Under the pieces are notes generated by a model. That model did not search any database, was not told the DNA's origin, and saw nothing but the letters and a program-made list of their open reading frames with translations. Below are positions 18,470 to 27,787 of a stretch of 47,134 nt of DNA, piece after piece (within the stretch, counting starts at the first letter, position 1; every line of letters starts with the position of its first letter). The stretch comes from Gammaproteobacteria bacterium. GTDB lineage: Bacteria; Pseudomonadota; Gammaproteobacteria; UBA4575. The stretch is taken from the NCBI GenBank assembly GCA_028285655.1, contig JANQOT010000090.1, positions 1 through 47,134 of the forward strand, given 5' to 3'. A program made the position numbers and the translations under genes.

Positions 18470-19600
18470 TTATAGCTGTTTTTCGAATACTCGATAAGTC
18501 TTATAACGATACCCCCCAAGACTTTCCAGAATTTTATTCAGCCTTACATTATCTTCCAGCACCCACGACATCTCATGCGTCACCAATCCATTTGCCAGCA
18601 TCGTTTGTTGCATTTCGCCGATCAACATAAAGGCGATTGCCGACCCCACCAACTGATTTTGAAATTTCTGCTTAATACCCAGCAACGGTACTCGCCCGGA
18701 GCTCGGAGGTGCAAATTTCAAACGCCATAAAAGTTTTAAAATTCCCGTAGGAAGCAACCTGCCGTTTAAATCTTCGATAAGCTCATTGATATTCGGCAAG
18801 GTAACAATCATCCCGACTGATTGTTGATCGTATTCAGCAATTTTGAAATATTCGGGCGGAAAAAACTGCAACATCTCCGCTCCTAAATGCAAGAATTCTT
18901 TCTCGGTAAACGGCACAAAGCCCCAGTTATTGATCCAGGCGTCGTTAAATATCTCTAATACGAGTTTCAACTCCTGTTTAGCCTGTTTTTTGTCGAGATT
19001 GCGAATGACGATGCGTCGATGGTATCTCTGCAGCAAGCGCTGCATGGCTGAGGGCCGCTTAAAGTCTGTTTTGTTAAACCAGGCATAGAGATCTTTCGCC
19101 TTTAGATAACCACACTCCGACAACAGGTCCTGGTAGTAGGGTTGCGCATGTCCCATCATAAAAAAAGGCTGGGTATCGAAGCCATCCACCAGCAAACCGC
19201 TCTCTTGATTAATCGATAAGCTAAACGGCCCTCGCACAATATTTCTACCGCACGCTTTTAGCCATTCTTCTGCACGGTTGAGCAATTCTTTAGCGAGCAC
19301 CCGATCGTTAATACACTCGAACATGCCAAAATATCCGATTTTACCCGACTCGTTTTTTGGCGATAATTGATCGACTTGAGCGCTTACGCGTCCTGCCGGA
19401 TCGCCGTTGCGTGTCGCCAGCCAGAATCGCGCGTTGGCGTGCTCAAAGTAAGGATGCCTGGATGAAAGCAAATCCAGCCGTTCTTTGAGTAGTGGAGGAA
19501 CCCACTTGGAGTTATCGCGATAAATACTCCAAGGCACGCGGATAAACTGCTTTTTTAGCTGCCGATTATCGACATCAAACGATTGAATAGAAAAAGACAG
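18470..19600 (-). CDS. YghO/GNAT-like N-acyltransferase; candidate bacterial ceramide synthase (bCerS)
   Basis: FIRVPWSIYRDNSKWVPPLLKERLDLL...FSLSINQESGLLVDGFDTQPFFMMGH; start extended from the ORF-track GTG to a CTG (or ATC) preceded by AGGAG, the upstream in-frame stop being TAG just before. Confidence 0.72.
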   Translation of the reverse strand: MSFSIQSFDVDNRQLKKQFIRVPWSIYRDNSKWVPPLLKERLDLLSSRHPYFEHANARFWLATRNGDPAGRVSAQVDQLSPKNESGKIGYFGMFECINDRVLAKELLNRAEEWLKACGRNIVRGPFSLSINQESGLLVDGFDTQPFFMMGHAQPYYQDLLSECGYLKAKDLYAWFNKTDFKRPSAMQRLLQRYHRRIVIRNLDKKQAKQELKLVLEIFNDAWINNWGFVPFTEKEFLHLGAEMLQFFPPEYFKIAEYDQQSVGMIVTLPNINELIEDLNGRLLPTGILKLLWRLKFAPPSSGRVPLLGIKQKFQNQLVGSAIAFMLIGEMQQTMLANGLVTHEMSWVLEDNVRLNKILESLGGYRYKTYRVFEKQL

Positions 19601-19649
19601 GATGGACTCCTAACAAAAGGAATGTATTTTTTAAATGGTTACGGAAATT

Positions 19650-20363
19650 TCAGTCCGAAGGCTGATTTAAATTTGCCACCCATGGGTACAAACGAGCTTC
19701 CTGATCGTCATAGCCAAGATTGAACACCGATGGACTTTTGATTTTATTGTTATGCTTATCGTAGTAGGTTCCAAACAATTTGTCCCAAAAATAATTAGTA
19801 ATTCCGTAGTTACCGGTTTCGTTTCTAAAATGATGTAATAAATGCAGCCGTTTTATATCGCGCAAAAAGGCACTTTTGGGTGTGTAGTGCAAGTGTTGAA
19901 TACAATGACAAAACTCGTAAAACATTGTTACCAGCACGCCGGAAACCATTCCGGCCACCGCTCCTTCCAACCCGGCCAGCAGCCAGCCAATCGGAATGCT
20001 AAACAGCGCAACGGTAGGTAAAGTCGTAATCAATGCGCCAAATAAAACCCGCAGATCATTTGGATCGCGATGGTGGTCGTAATGAATGCGCTTCCAGGTC
20101 TTTGCAAAATAGGGAGATTTATATAAAAAACGTCCATGCAATATAAATCGATGCAAAAGATACCAGACCAAAGGGTACACAAATGCAACCACGAATCCGG
20201 CAATAAATAGCAATATCGACCATGCTTTTTGATAGCCTACGTATGCGATCCCGACACAAGCAATCGTAAAATACGCTTGAATTGCAGGATATTGAATATA
20301 TGCCACGATGAGCTCTCGCAGGGTCATATCTTCCAAATGATATTTTTTACTAGTCCAAAACAT
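19650..20363 (-). CDS. Fatty acid hydroxylase/sterol desaturase superfamily membrane protein
   Basis: Histidine clusters LLHRFILH, HYDHHRDP, HCIQHLHY, LHLLHHFRNETGNYGITNYFWDKLFGTYY. Confidence 0.88.
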   Translation of the reverse strand: MFWTSKKYHLEDMTLRELIVAYIQYPAIQAYFTIACVGIAYVGYQKAWSILLFIAGFVVAFVYPLVWYLLHRFILHGRFLYKSPYFAKTWKRIHYDHHRDPNDLRVLFGALITTLPTVALFSIPIGWLLAGLEGAVAGMVSGVLVTMFYEFCHCIQHLHYTPKSAFLRDIKRLHLLHHFRNETGNYGITNYFWDKLFGTYYDKHNNKIKSPSVFNLGYDDQEARLYPWVANLNQPSD

Positions 20364-20573
20364 GGCGATTAAAGTTGGTTGTGTTGATGTAGCGCAGTGA
20401 GTTTAACTTGATGAATTAGTCATTATAATAGGCATCCTCGACGATCACTAGCTGCTTACATATTGTTCGCAACCGAGTGAACCATTATTTCACTCAAGTG
20501 GTAATGTCAGTACACCAGCGGTTTCAGTACCGCAACAGGGGACACGAATTACCAAAATAATCGATTCAGACAA

Positions 20574-21011
20574 ATGAATTCGACACTGAAAAAATTTGGT
20601 TATCCAGACTCAATAATTAATTCCTATCAATATTGGACAGTGTTATTACGCCCGCAACAAGTCACCTTGGGCTCCCTGATTTTGGGAATTAATGATGAAT
20701 CGACCCGTTTCAGCGACCTATCGACCGATGCGATGGTGGAACTTGCGACTGTGGTCAAGCACATAGAAAAAGTGCTAACTGATTGTTTTAGCTACAATAA
20801 AATCAATTATTTAATGCTTATGATGGTTGATCCGCACGTCCATTTTCACGTCATCCCCAGATACGAAACAACGCGCAAGTTTGATACGACTGAAGCACCG
20901 GATAGTGGCTGGCCAGGCCCGCCCGACTTGGGTAAATCTGCCGAATTGACTCAACAGCAGCACACGCAGCTATTGAACTATCTACGCGAAAACTGGGTCG
21001 CATACAGATAA
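20574..21011 (+). CDS. HIT family protein
   Basis: DPHVHFHVIPRYE histidine triad. Confidence 0.88.
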   Translation: MNSTLKKFGYPDSIINSYQYWTVLLRPQQVTLGSLILGINDESTRFSDLSTDAMVELATVVKHIEKVLTDCFSYNKINYLMLMMVDPHVHFHVIPRYETTRKFDTTEAPDSGWPGPPDLGKSAELTQQQHTQLLNYLRENWVAYR

Positions 21012-21318
21012 AATATTACCAACATGACCATTTATGCAGTAGAGTACGGCACCTTACTCCTAATCATGCACAACTCATTTAACTGATGTGTTTTTCTAGG
21101 CAGGCTTTAATAGGTAAAAAAGGTTGAAGTTCTTGCGAAAATACTATAAATGTTATGGTTTTAGCGGGAATATATTCATAGGTTTCTGGGAATCATATCT
21201 AACTACTATTTAAATTCAGTTTTGGCCCTAAAATTTGCACAATAATTATAACGTAGCAGACCTGTAAAAAATAACATAAGTATCTGAAATAAAAGACTTT
21301 TAGGAAACAAACTACAAC

Positions 21319-23094
21319 ATGACTGTGACCGCTACGCCCACACACAATCCGTTGCCATTGCGCGCGGCGACGTTTACAAATCTAGCCGAGGCCCTGGACT
21401 ACGCAGCCACTGGGACCACCGGGGCAAATTTTTACGGTAGCCGTGCCGAATTATACGAAGCGTTGCCATACACTCGACTTGCAGCAGAAGCCAAAAAACT
21501 GGCTCGTAAACTGATTGCAATGGAATTTAAACCTGGAGACCGGGTGGTCATCATTGCAGAGACTCACCCGAATTTTTTGCGCGGTTTCTTTGCCTGTCAG
21601 TATGCCGGCTTAATCCCGGTTCCCGTTCCCGTTCCCATTCAGCTGGGCAGCCGCTTTTCCTATATTCGTAAAACGCGGGATTTATTGATTAGCGCCCACG
21701 CAACTGCCGTATTTTCGCCGGAATCGATTTTACCGATGGTCAATGAAGCCTGCCAGGACATTGACATGAAGTTTGTGGGCGACATTCAAAGCCTGGTCGA
21801 GCAACCGGTTGATGAGTCGATAGAATTGTACTCCGCCAATCCTGAAGACACCGCTTATATCCAATTTACCTCAGGTAGTACCCGCTTTCCTCGCGGTGTT
21901 GTTATCAAGCAACGTGCTGTATTGAGCAATCTTGCCAGAATTATCGGCAACGGCATCAAAATGACGCGACGAGACCGTGTAATGTCCTGGTTACCCTTTT
22001 ATCACGATATGGGTCTGGTAGGACTGGTGCTGGTGCCCGTAGCCGCACAAACCTCTGTAGACTATCTAGATACACGCGACTTCGCTATGCGACCGCGTCG
22101 CTGGCTGGAGATAATGTCGGCCAATAAAGCCACTATTTCATTCAGCCCTCCGTTTGGTTACGAGTTGGTGGAACGACGAATTCGCGAGAACAAAAACCGA
22201 AATTATGATTTACATCAATGGCGCATTGCCGGCGTTGGCGCCGAAACCATTCGCCCTGAACCATTGTTGCGGTTTGCCGAAATTTTGAAAGAATGCGGTT
22301 TTGACAAAAAAGCATTTCTGCCCTGCTACGGAATGGCAGAATGTTCTCTGGCAATAAGCTTTGCCAACGTCGATCATCCGCTTACCGTAGAAGAAGTAGA
22401 CGGCGATCGTCTCGCGGAAGAAAACGTAGCGATCCCGGTTTCTAATGAAAATCCATGCCATCGAATCGCCAAATTTGTGGATTGTGGAAAACCTCTGCCT
22501 GATCATAGCCTGGAAATTCGCGATCATTTCGGAAATAGTCTGCCGGAAAGATCTGTGGGTGTAATTCATGTGAAAGGTCCCAGCGTAATGTCGCATTATT
22601 TCGACAATAGCGAAGAAACCTCCAATTCTCTGCGCAACGGCTGGCTAAATACGGGCGATCTCGGATTCGTTGTAGACGGCCGGGTATTCATCACCGGTCG
22701 GGAAAAAGACTTGATTATTGTTAATGGCCGTAACATCTGGCCACAGGACATTGAAGGATTGGCCGAGCAACAACCTGAAGTAAGAACCGGCGATTCTCTG
22801 GCATTTTCTGCTCCGGGATTTAACGGCGAAACCACCGTGGTAGTTGTAGTGCAATGCCGCGAGCGCGATGAATCTAATCGTGCTGATATTATCGAACGAG
22901 TTGAAACCGCAGTATTAGACGAAATCGGTATACGCTGTTTTGTCAAACTGGTCCCCCCGCATACATTGCCGCGCACCTCATCTGGTAAACTGTCGCGCTC
23001 TGCAGCAAGACGAGATTATATGGAGCAGCAAGGAATTTCCGAGCCCTATATCAGCGAGGCAGAACGTGCCGCGCATGCTCACACTGTCAGCTAA
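21319..23094 (+). CDS. Fatty acyl-AMP ligase (acyl-ACP synthetase type)
   Basis: AYIQFTSGSTRFPRGVVIKQRAV, SWLPFYHDMGLVG, LPCYGMAECSLAISF, GWLNTGDLGF; followed by an ACP gene. Confidence 0.9.
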   Translation: MTVTATPTHNPLPLRAATFTNLAEALDYAATGTTGANFYGSRAELYEALPYTRLAAEAKKLARKLIAMEFKPGDRVVIIAETHPNFLRGFFACQYAGLIPVPVPVPIQLGSRFSYIRKTRDLLISAHATAVFSPESILPMVNEACQDIDMKFVGDIQSLVEQPVDESIELYSANPEDTAYIQFTSGSTRFPRGVVIKQRAVLSNLARIIGNGIKMTRRDRVMSWLPFYHDMGLVGLVLVPVAAQTSVDYLDTRDFAMRPRRWLEIMSANKATISFSPPFGYELVERRIRENKNRNYDLHQWRIAGVGAETIRPEPLLRFAEILKECGFDKKAFLPCYGMAECSLAISFANVDHPLTVEEVDGDRLAEENVAIPVSNENPCHRIAKFVDCGKPLPDHSLEIRDHFGNSLPERSVGVIHVKGPSVMSHYFDNSEETSNSLRNGWLNTGDLGFVVDGRVFITGREKDLIIVNGRNIWPQDIEGLAEQQPEVRTGDSLAFSAPGFNGETTVVVVVQCRERDESNRADIIERVETAVLDEIGIRCFVKLVPPHTLPRTSSGKLSRSAARRDYMEQQGISEPYISEAERAAHAHTVS

Positions 23095-23139
23095 GCATCT
23101 CCTAAATTTTAGCGTCCTCCTCCCTATTACTCAGGCGTT

Positions 23140-24042
23140 ATGGCTCGCTCTGTTGCCCTAACAGGTGGCACCGGTTTTATTGGCAGTTCGGTCCTTTCAA
23201 AATTGCTGGCTGCCGGTCACTCTGTTCGGCTGTTGGCACGTAAGCCAGCTAAAATTCCTCTCAAATCCAATCAGCTTTATATAATTTCCGGTGATTTACA
23301 CAATCGGTCGGCGCTTACCGAGCTGATTGATGACGCAGATACGATCGTTCACTGTGCCGGTCGCGTGCGCGGGCGCAATCCGACTGAATTTAATTCCGAT
23401 AACGTAATTGCTACTCAGGCATTGTTAGACATCAGTAAAAACCATACTCACTTTGTGTATATGTCATCACTAGCGGCACGCGAACCCACCCTATCCGACT
23501 ATGCAGCAAGTAAAATGCAAGCCGAACGGCTAGTAAGAGCACAATCAACCGGCAACTGGACAATAATCCGACCGCCTGCCGTGTATGGCGCCGCCGATCT
23601 GGAAATTCGCCCCATATTCGATTGGATGCGACGTGGCATTTTATGGATACCAGGTAACCCCTCTAATCGCTTTTCAATATTGCATGTAAACGATCTGGCA
23701 AGTCTTGTTGCTTACATTGTGGAATGTGCCGGCCCAATGTCACAAATACTCGAACCGCACGATGGAGTAAACAAGGGATATCAATGGAGCGATTTGCAGG
23801 ATCTCGCCGCCAGCGTGTTCAACCGGAAAATTTACCCTTACACTATACCCAGGCGGATTCTAGACGCAGCAGCGCACACGAATATGCTATTCTCTACACT
23901 TACAAATCGATCACCCATGCTCACTCCTGGTAAAGTACGCGAATTGGTGCACAGCAACTGGGTATCGGACTCCGCTAAATCAGTTACCGGCTGGCAACCG
24001 CAAATTGATTTAAAGGCTGGACTAAAAAATTTGTATTCATAA
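23140..24042 (+). CDS. NAD-dependent epimerase/dehydratase (CerR-like reductase candidate)
   Basis: TGGTGFIGSSVLSKLLAAGH Rossmann motif; YAASKMQAE active site; between acyl-AMP ligase and ACP. Confidence 0.85.
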   Translation: MARSVALTGGTGFIGSSVLSKLLAAGHSVRLLARKPAKIPLKSNQLYIISGDLHNRSALTELIDDADTIVHCAGRVRGRNPTEFNSDNVIATQALLDISKNHTHFVYMSSLAAREPTLSDYAASKMQAERLVRAQSTGNWTIIRPPAVYGAADLEIRPIFDWMRRGILWIPGNPSNRFSILHVNDLASLVAYIVECAGPMSQILEPHDGVNKGYQWSDLQDLAASVFNRKIYPYTIPRRILDAAAHTNMLFSTLTNRSPMLTPGKVRELVHSNWVSDSAKSVTGWQPQIDLKAGLKNLYS

Positions 24043-24071
24043 GTACATTGACAGCATCACTTAACTACAAG

Positions 24072-24329
24072 ATGACTCAGGATTCGGACGTTTTACTCAG
24101 CCAGGTAATTGATATTCTTAGCGATTTTTCACCTGACAATACACCAATTACCAAAACGCACCATTTAATGAATGATTTAGAATTAGATTCCGTAAAAGTC
24201 ATGGAATTGATGATGATTCTGGAGGATCATTTTGACCTATCCATTCCTCTGAATATCCTGCCCAACGTAAATACCGTTGCTGATCTAGCAAACGAAATAG
24301 CCAATCTTGAACAACAAGCCGCGCAATGA
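24072..24329 (+). CDS. Acyl carrier protein
   Basis: MNDLELDSVKVMELMMILEDHFDLSI with DS(V/L) phosphopantetheine site; upstream TTG at 24048 is an alternative start. Confidence 0.92.
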   Translation: MTQDSDVLLSQVIDILSDFSPDNTPITKTHHLMNDLELDSVKVMELMMILEDHFDLSIPLNILPNVNTVADLANEIANLEQQAAQ

Positions 24330-25525
24330 AGTTACTTGACCGACTCCGAGCGTTTAGTCAAAAACACGCGATTGAAAATAGTGAATCTCTTTCGCCGTTA
24401 GGTGCAGTCATTGAGGATCTGTACTCGGCGACTGAAGGCAGTATTAACGGCAGGCGTACAATTTTAGTCGGTACCAATAATTACTTGGGCTTAAGTTTCG
24501 ACAATGAATGTATAAATGCCAGTCATCAGGCTACACGCAACTTCGGAACCGGCACTACCGGTTCGCGTTTGGCTAACGGATCTTATAGTTCGCATCAGGC
24601 ACTGGAACAGGAATTAGGCGAATTTTTCGGCTTACCACAGGCCATTGTATTTTCCACCGGGTATATGGCAAACCTCGGTATTATTTCCTCGCTGGTCAGT
24701 CCGGGCGATACCATTGTTCTGGATGAGCATTGCCACGCGTCAATATACGACGGATGTAAGTTAAGCGGCGCCAATATTATTCACTTTCGACATAACCAGG
24801 CACAGGACCTGGAGAAACGACTACGCAGGCTGGGGGAGCAAGCCCAGCATGCATTAATTATTGTGGAAGGCATATATAGCATGTTAGGGGATCGGGCAGC
24901 TTTGCAGGAACTGGTCGCCGTCAAACAGAAATACGATGCGCTTATGCTGATCGACGAAGCTCATTCGCTGGGAGTTTTAGGAGAAACCGGTCGTGGACTG
25001 GCCCAGGAAGCGGGCGTGGAAGAACATATCGACTTTATCACTGGAACATTCAGTAAAAGCCTGGCAGGAATCGGCGGATTTTGCGTCAGCCGTCATCCCG
25101 AGCTCAATATTATTCGCTATGCGAGTCGACCGTACATATTTACCGCCTCACCCTCACCTGCAACTATCGCGTCTACACGCGCTGCTCTGTCGATTATTCA
25201 AAACCGGCCAAATCTGCGCCACCAGTTGTGGGAAAACGCCACTACTTTGTACAACGGGCTGCAGTCGATGGGGTATGAACTCGGGCCAGAGATCAGTCCT
25301 GTGATTGCAATTCAAGTCGGGCCACGCGAAGAAGCATTATCCATGTGGCAGAAAATCTTCGACCGCGGCGTGTATGTAAATCTGGTACTTCCTCCGGCCA
25401 CACCTGACAGCAATTGCTTGTTGCGTTGCAGTGTAAGTGCCGCCCACACTCGCGCCCAGCTGGATGTAGTACTTGACGCGTTCGCTTATTTCCAAGATAA
25501 GTTACCGCAACAGCAACTCGCATAA
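24326..25525 (+). CDS. spt: Alpha-oxoamine synthase, serine palmitoyltransferase-like
   Basis: GTGTTGSRLANGSYSSH, DEHCHASIYDG, LMLIDEAHSLGVLG, PLP-lysine motif GTFSKSLAGIGGF (SPT type). Confidence 0.82.
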   Translation: MKLLDRLRAFSQKHAIENSESLSPLGAVIEDLYSATEGSINGRRTILVGTNNYLGLSFDNECINASHQATRNFGTGTTGSRLANGSYSSHQALEQELGEFFGLPQAIVFSTGYMANLGIISSLVSPGDTIVLDEHCHASIYDGCKLSGANIIHFRHNQAQDLEKRLRRLGEQAQHALIIVEGIYSMLGDRAALQELVAVKQKYDALMLIDEAHSLGVLGETGRGLAQEAGVEEHIDFITGTFSKSLAGIGGFCVSRHPELNIIRYASRPYIFTASPSPATIASTRAALSIIQNRPNLRHQLWENATTLYNGLQSMGYELGPEISPVIAIQVGPREEALSMWQKIFDRGVYVNLVLPPATPDSNCLLRCSVSAAHTRAQLDVVLDAFAYFQDKLPQQQLA

Positions 25526-25561
25526 ACCAACCGCCTGCACACCGGCAATGTAGAGTATTTC

Positions 25562-26608
25562 GTGACTGCTAATGTTCAATCCTGGCTTGATATTCCGTCT
25601 AAAAACAGCCCCTGCGCTGTAATTGCAGAAGTCGCGCAAAGCCATGACGGCAGCTTGGGGATGGCGCACGCTTTTATTGACGCGGCTGCAAACGCCGGCG
25701 CTAATGCAATCAAGTTTCAGACCCATATCGCAGATGAAGAAAGCTCGCCCAACGAACCCTGGCGCACACATTTTAGCCCTCAGGATGAAACCCGGCTTGA
25801 CTACTGGCGCCGAATGGAATTTTCCCGAGAACAATGGCAGCAATTAAAGCAGCACGCCGACGATGTCGACATTCACTTTTTAAGCTCTCCTTTTTCCATC
25901 AAAGCAGTGGATATGCTGCAAGATATCGGTGTGAAAGTATGGAAAATTGCTTCCGGAGAAATTAATAATACTCCGTTACTGGACCGTATAATTGCGACTG
26001 AAAATCCAATCATATTATCCACGGGTTTGAGCGAATTTACAGAGATCGCCGCATCCGCAAAATATATTTCCGCCGCCGGCAACCCGCTTGCGCTATTACA
26101 ATGCACCTCTCAATACCCATGCACGCCTGAAAACATCGGACTTAATGTGATTGAACAATTTCGGGAAATGTTTGATTGCGCAGTGGGGCTTTCCGACCAT
26201 TCCGGCACTATTTTTTCCGGCTTGGCAGCTGCAACCCGAAATATTCAGGTATTGGAAATACATATTGCACTAAGCCGGGAAATGTTCGGCCCCGATGTAA
26301 TTGCCTCAATCACCACCGATGAACTCAAATCCCTGATCGCCGGCGTACGCTATATCGAAACGATCAACCAACATCCGACGGATAAATCAAAAGTTGATGC
26401 CGAGGCACAAAACCTGCGCCAGATTTTTATGAAAAGTATTTTCACTACGAGCAGTATCGAACAGGGAGCGATAATCTCGGCAGAACATCTGACAACTAAA
26501 AAACCCGGCACGGGATTCGCTGCAAATAAGTTATCTCATGTAATTGGAAAAAAAGCGCGCAGAGACATTGCTGCGAATACCATGCTTTGCGAAGACGATC
26601 TGGAATAA
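25562..26608 (+). CDS. neuB: N-acetylneuraminate/nonulosonate synthase (NeuB family, SAF domain)
   Basis: VIAEVAQSHDGSLGMAHAFIDAAANAGANAIKFQTHIADE...KIASGEINNTPLL...C-terminal SAF. Confidence 0.9.
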   Translation: MTANVQSWLDIPSKNSPCAVIAEVAQSHDGSLGMAHAFIDAAANAGANAIKFQTHIADEESSPNEPWRTHFSPQDETRLDYWRRMEFSREQWQQLKQHADDVDIHFLSSPFSIKAVDMLQDIGVKVWKIASGEINNTPLLDRIIATENPIILSTGLSEFTEIAASAKYISAAGNPLALLQCTSQYPCTPENIGLNVIEQFREMFDCAVGLSDHSGTIFSGLAAATRNIQVLEIHIALSREMFGPDVIASITTDELKSLIAGVRYIETINQHPTDKSKVDAEAQNLRQIFMKSIFTTSSIEQGAIISAEHLTTKKPGTGFAANKLSHVIGKKARRDIAANTMLCEDDLE

Positions 26609-26615
26609 AACTGTA

Positions 26616-27770
26616 ATGCGAAAAGTTTGTGTAGTTATTACCGCCCGGCCGAGTTACGCGCGCATACGTTCATTGCTGCACGCCGTTCGCAATCATCCGG
26701 ATCTGGAGTTACAGCTTGTGGTAGCAGCATCCGCATTACTCGATCGCTACGGCAGCGCCGACAAAGTCATCGAAGACGAAGGCTTTAACATCGACCGGCG
26801 TGTTTACATGATTGTAGAAGGCGAAAATTGTGTAACTTCGGCTAAATCCACCGGGCTGGGGGTTACTGAGCTGGCCACCGTTTTTCATGATCTATCCCCC
26901 GACTTTATCGTTACCGTTGCCGATCGCTTCGAAACCATGGCCACCGCTATCGCCGCCAGTTATATGCATATTCCACTGGTACATGTTCAGGGCGGTGAAA
27001 TTACAGGCTCTATCGATGAAAAAGTCCGCCACGCCATTACCAAGCTGGCTGATATACACTGTGTTTCCGGAGAACAAGCCGCTCAGCGCGTGATCAGAAT
27101 GGGGGAACAATCTGAGCGGGTATTTATTACCGGATGCCCATCCATCGACCTGGCGATGGAAGCCTGCGAGAGAGATGACTTTTCAACCGCACACGCCATG
27201 CAGCAGTTAGGTGGTGTAGGCGCCAGCATCGACCTGGACCAGCCATTCATTATTGTTATGCAACACCCAGTCACCACCGAGTACACGCAGGCCAGAACCC
27301 ATGTCGAGAAAACATTAGCCGCAATTCATGAATACGACATACCTACATTGTGGTTTTGGCCCAATGTAGACGCGGGATCCGACGGCACGTCGGAGGGCAT
27401 TCGCGCATTCCGAGAAAATAATGCCTGCAACCATATACATTTCGTAAAAAATCTGCCTCCTGAAAATTTCATTCAGCTGCTGAATCGCGCTCAATGTATC
27501 GTCGGCAACTCAAGTGTAGGCATACGGGAAAGCACATTTCTGGGCGTACCTACGGTTAATATTGGAAGCAGGCAAATTGGTCGTGACCGAGGCCCGAATG
27601 TAGTCGATGTTGCATATGACAGCGCCGCAATCAAAGCTGCGCTGAAACAACAAATACAAAACGGCAAATATCAACCCAATTATCTATACGGTAACGGACA
27701 AGCTGGCATTCGCATTGCAGAGGTTATTGCCACTGCGCCGACCAGCACGGAAAAACGCCTACCCTATTAA
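26616..27770 (+). CDS. neuC: UDP-N-acetylglucosamine 2-epimerase (hydrolysing, NeuC family)
   Basis: MRKVCVVITARPSYARIRSLL...VTVADRFETMATAIAA...HVQGGEITGSIDEKVRHAITKLADIH; start moved to the ATG after the neuB stop. Confidence 0.9.
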   Translation: MRKVCVVITARPSYARIRSLLHAVRNHPDLELQLVVAASALLDRYGSADKVIEDEGFNIDRRVYMIVEGENCVTSAKSTGLGVTELATVFHDLSPDFIVTVADRFETMATAIAASYMHIPLVHVQGGEITGSIDEKVRHAITKLADIHCVSGEQAAQRVIRMGEQSERVFITGCPSIDLAMEACERDDFSTAHAMQQLGGVGASIDLDQPFIIVMQHPVTTEYTQARTHVEKTLAAIHEYDIPTLWFWPNVDAGSDGTSEGIRAFRENNACNHIHFVKNLPPENFIQLLNRAQCIVGNSSVGIRESTFLGVPTVNIGSRQIGRDRGPNVVDVAYDSAAIKAALKQQIQNGKYQPNYLYGNGQAGIRIAEVIATAPTSTEKRLPY

Positions 27771-27787
27771 GCTATCGCCACCGAGTA

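Noticed and set aside
20475-20533. Short inverted repeats GAGTGAA/TTCACTC and GCGGT/ACCGC upstream of the HIT gene
   Set aside because: 5-7 bp stems in a 200-nt gap are expected by chance; no supporting motif.
21223-21238. TGGCCCTAAAATTTGC resembling a sigma-54 promoter upstream of the acyl-AMP ligase
   Set aside because: GG to GC spacing is 11 nt, not 10; sigma-54 is very strict on this spacing.
21619-21636. GTTCCC x3 hexamer tandem repeat
   Set aside because: In-frame Val-Pro repeat (PVPVPVP) inside the acyl-AMP ligase; too short to argue for phase variation.
22210-22976. - strand ORFs of 126-128 aa
   Set aside because: Antisense to the acyl-AMP ligase, no domain signal.
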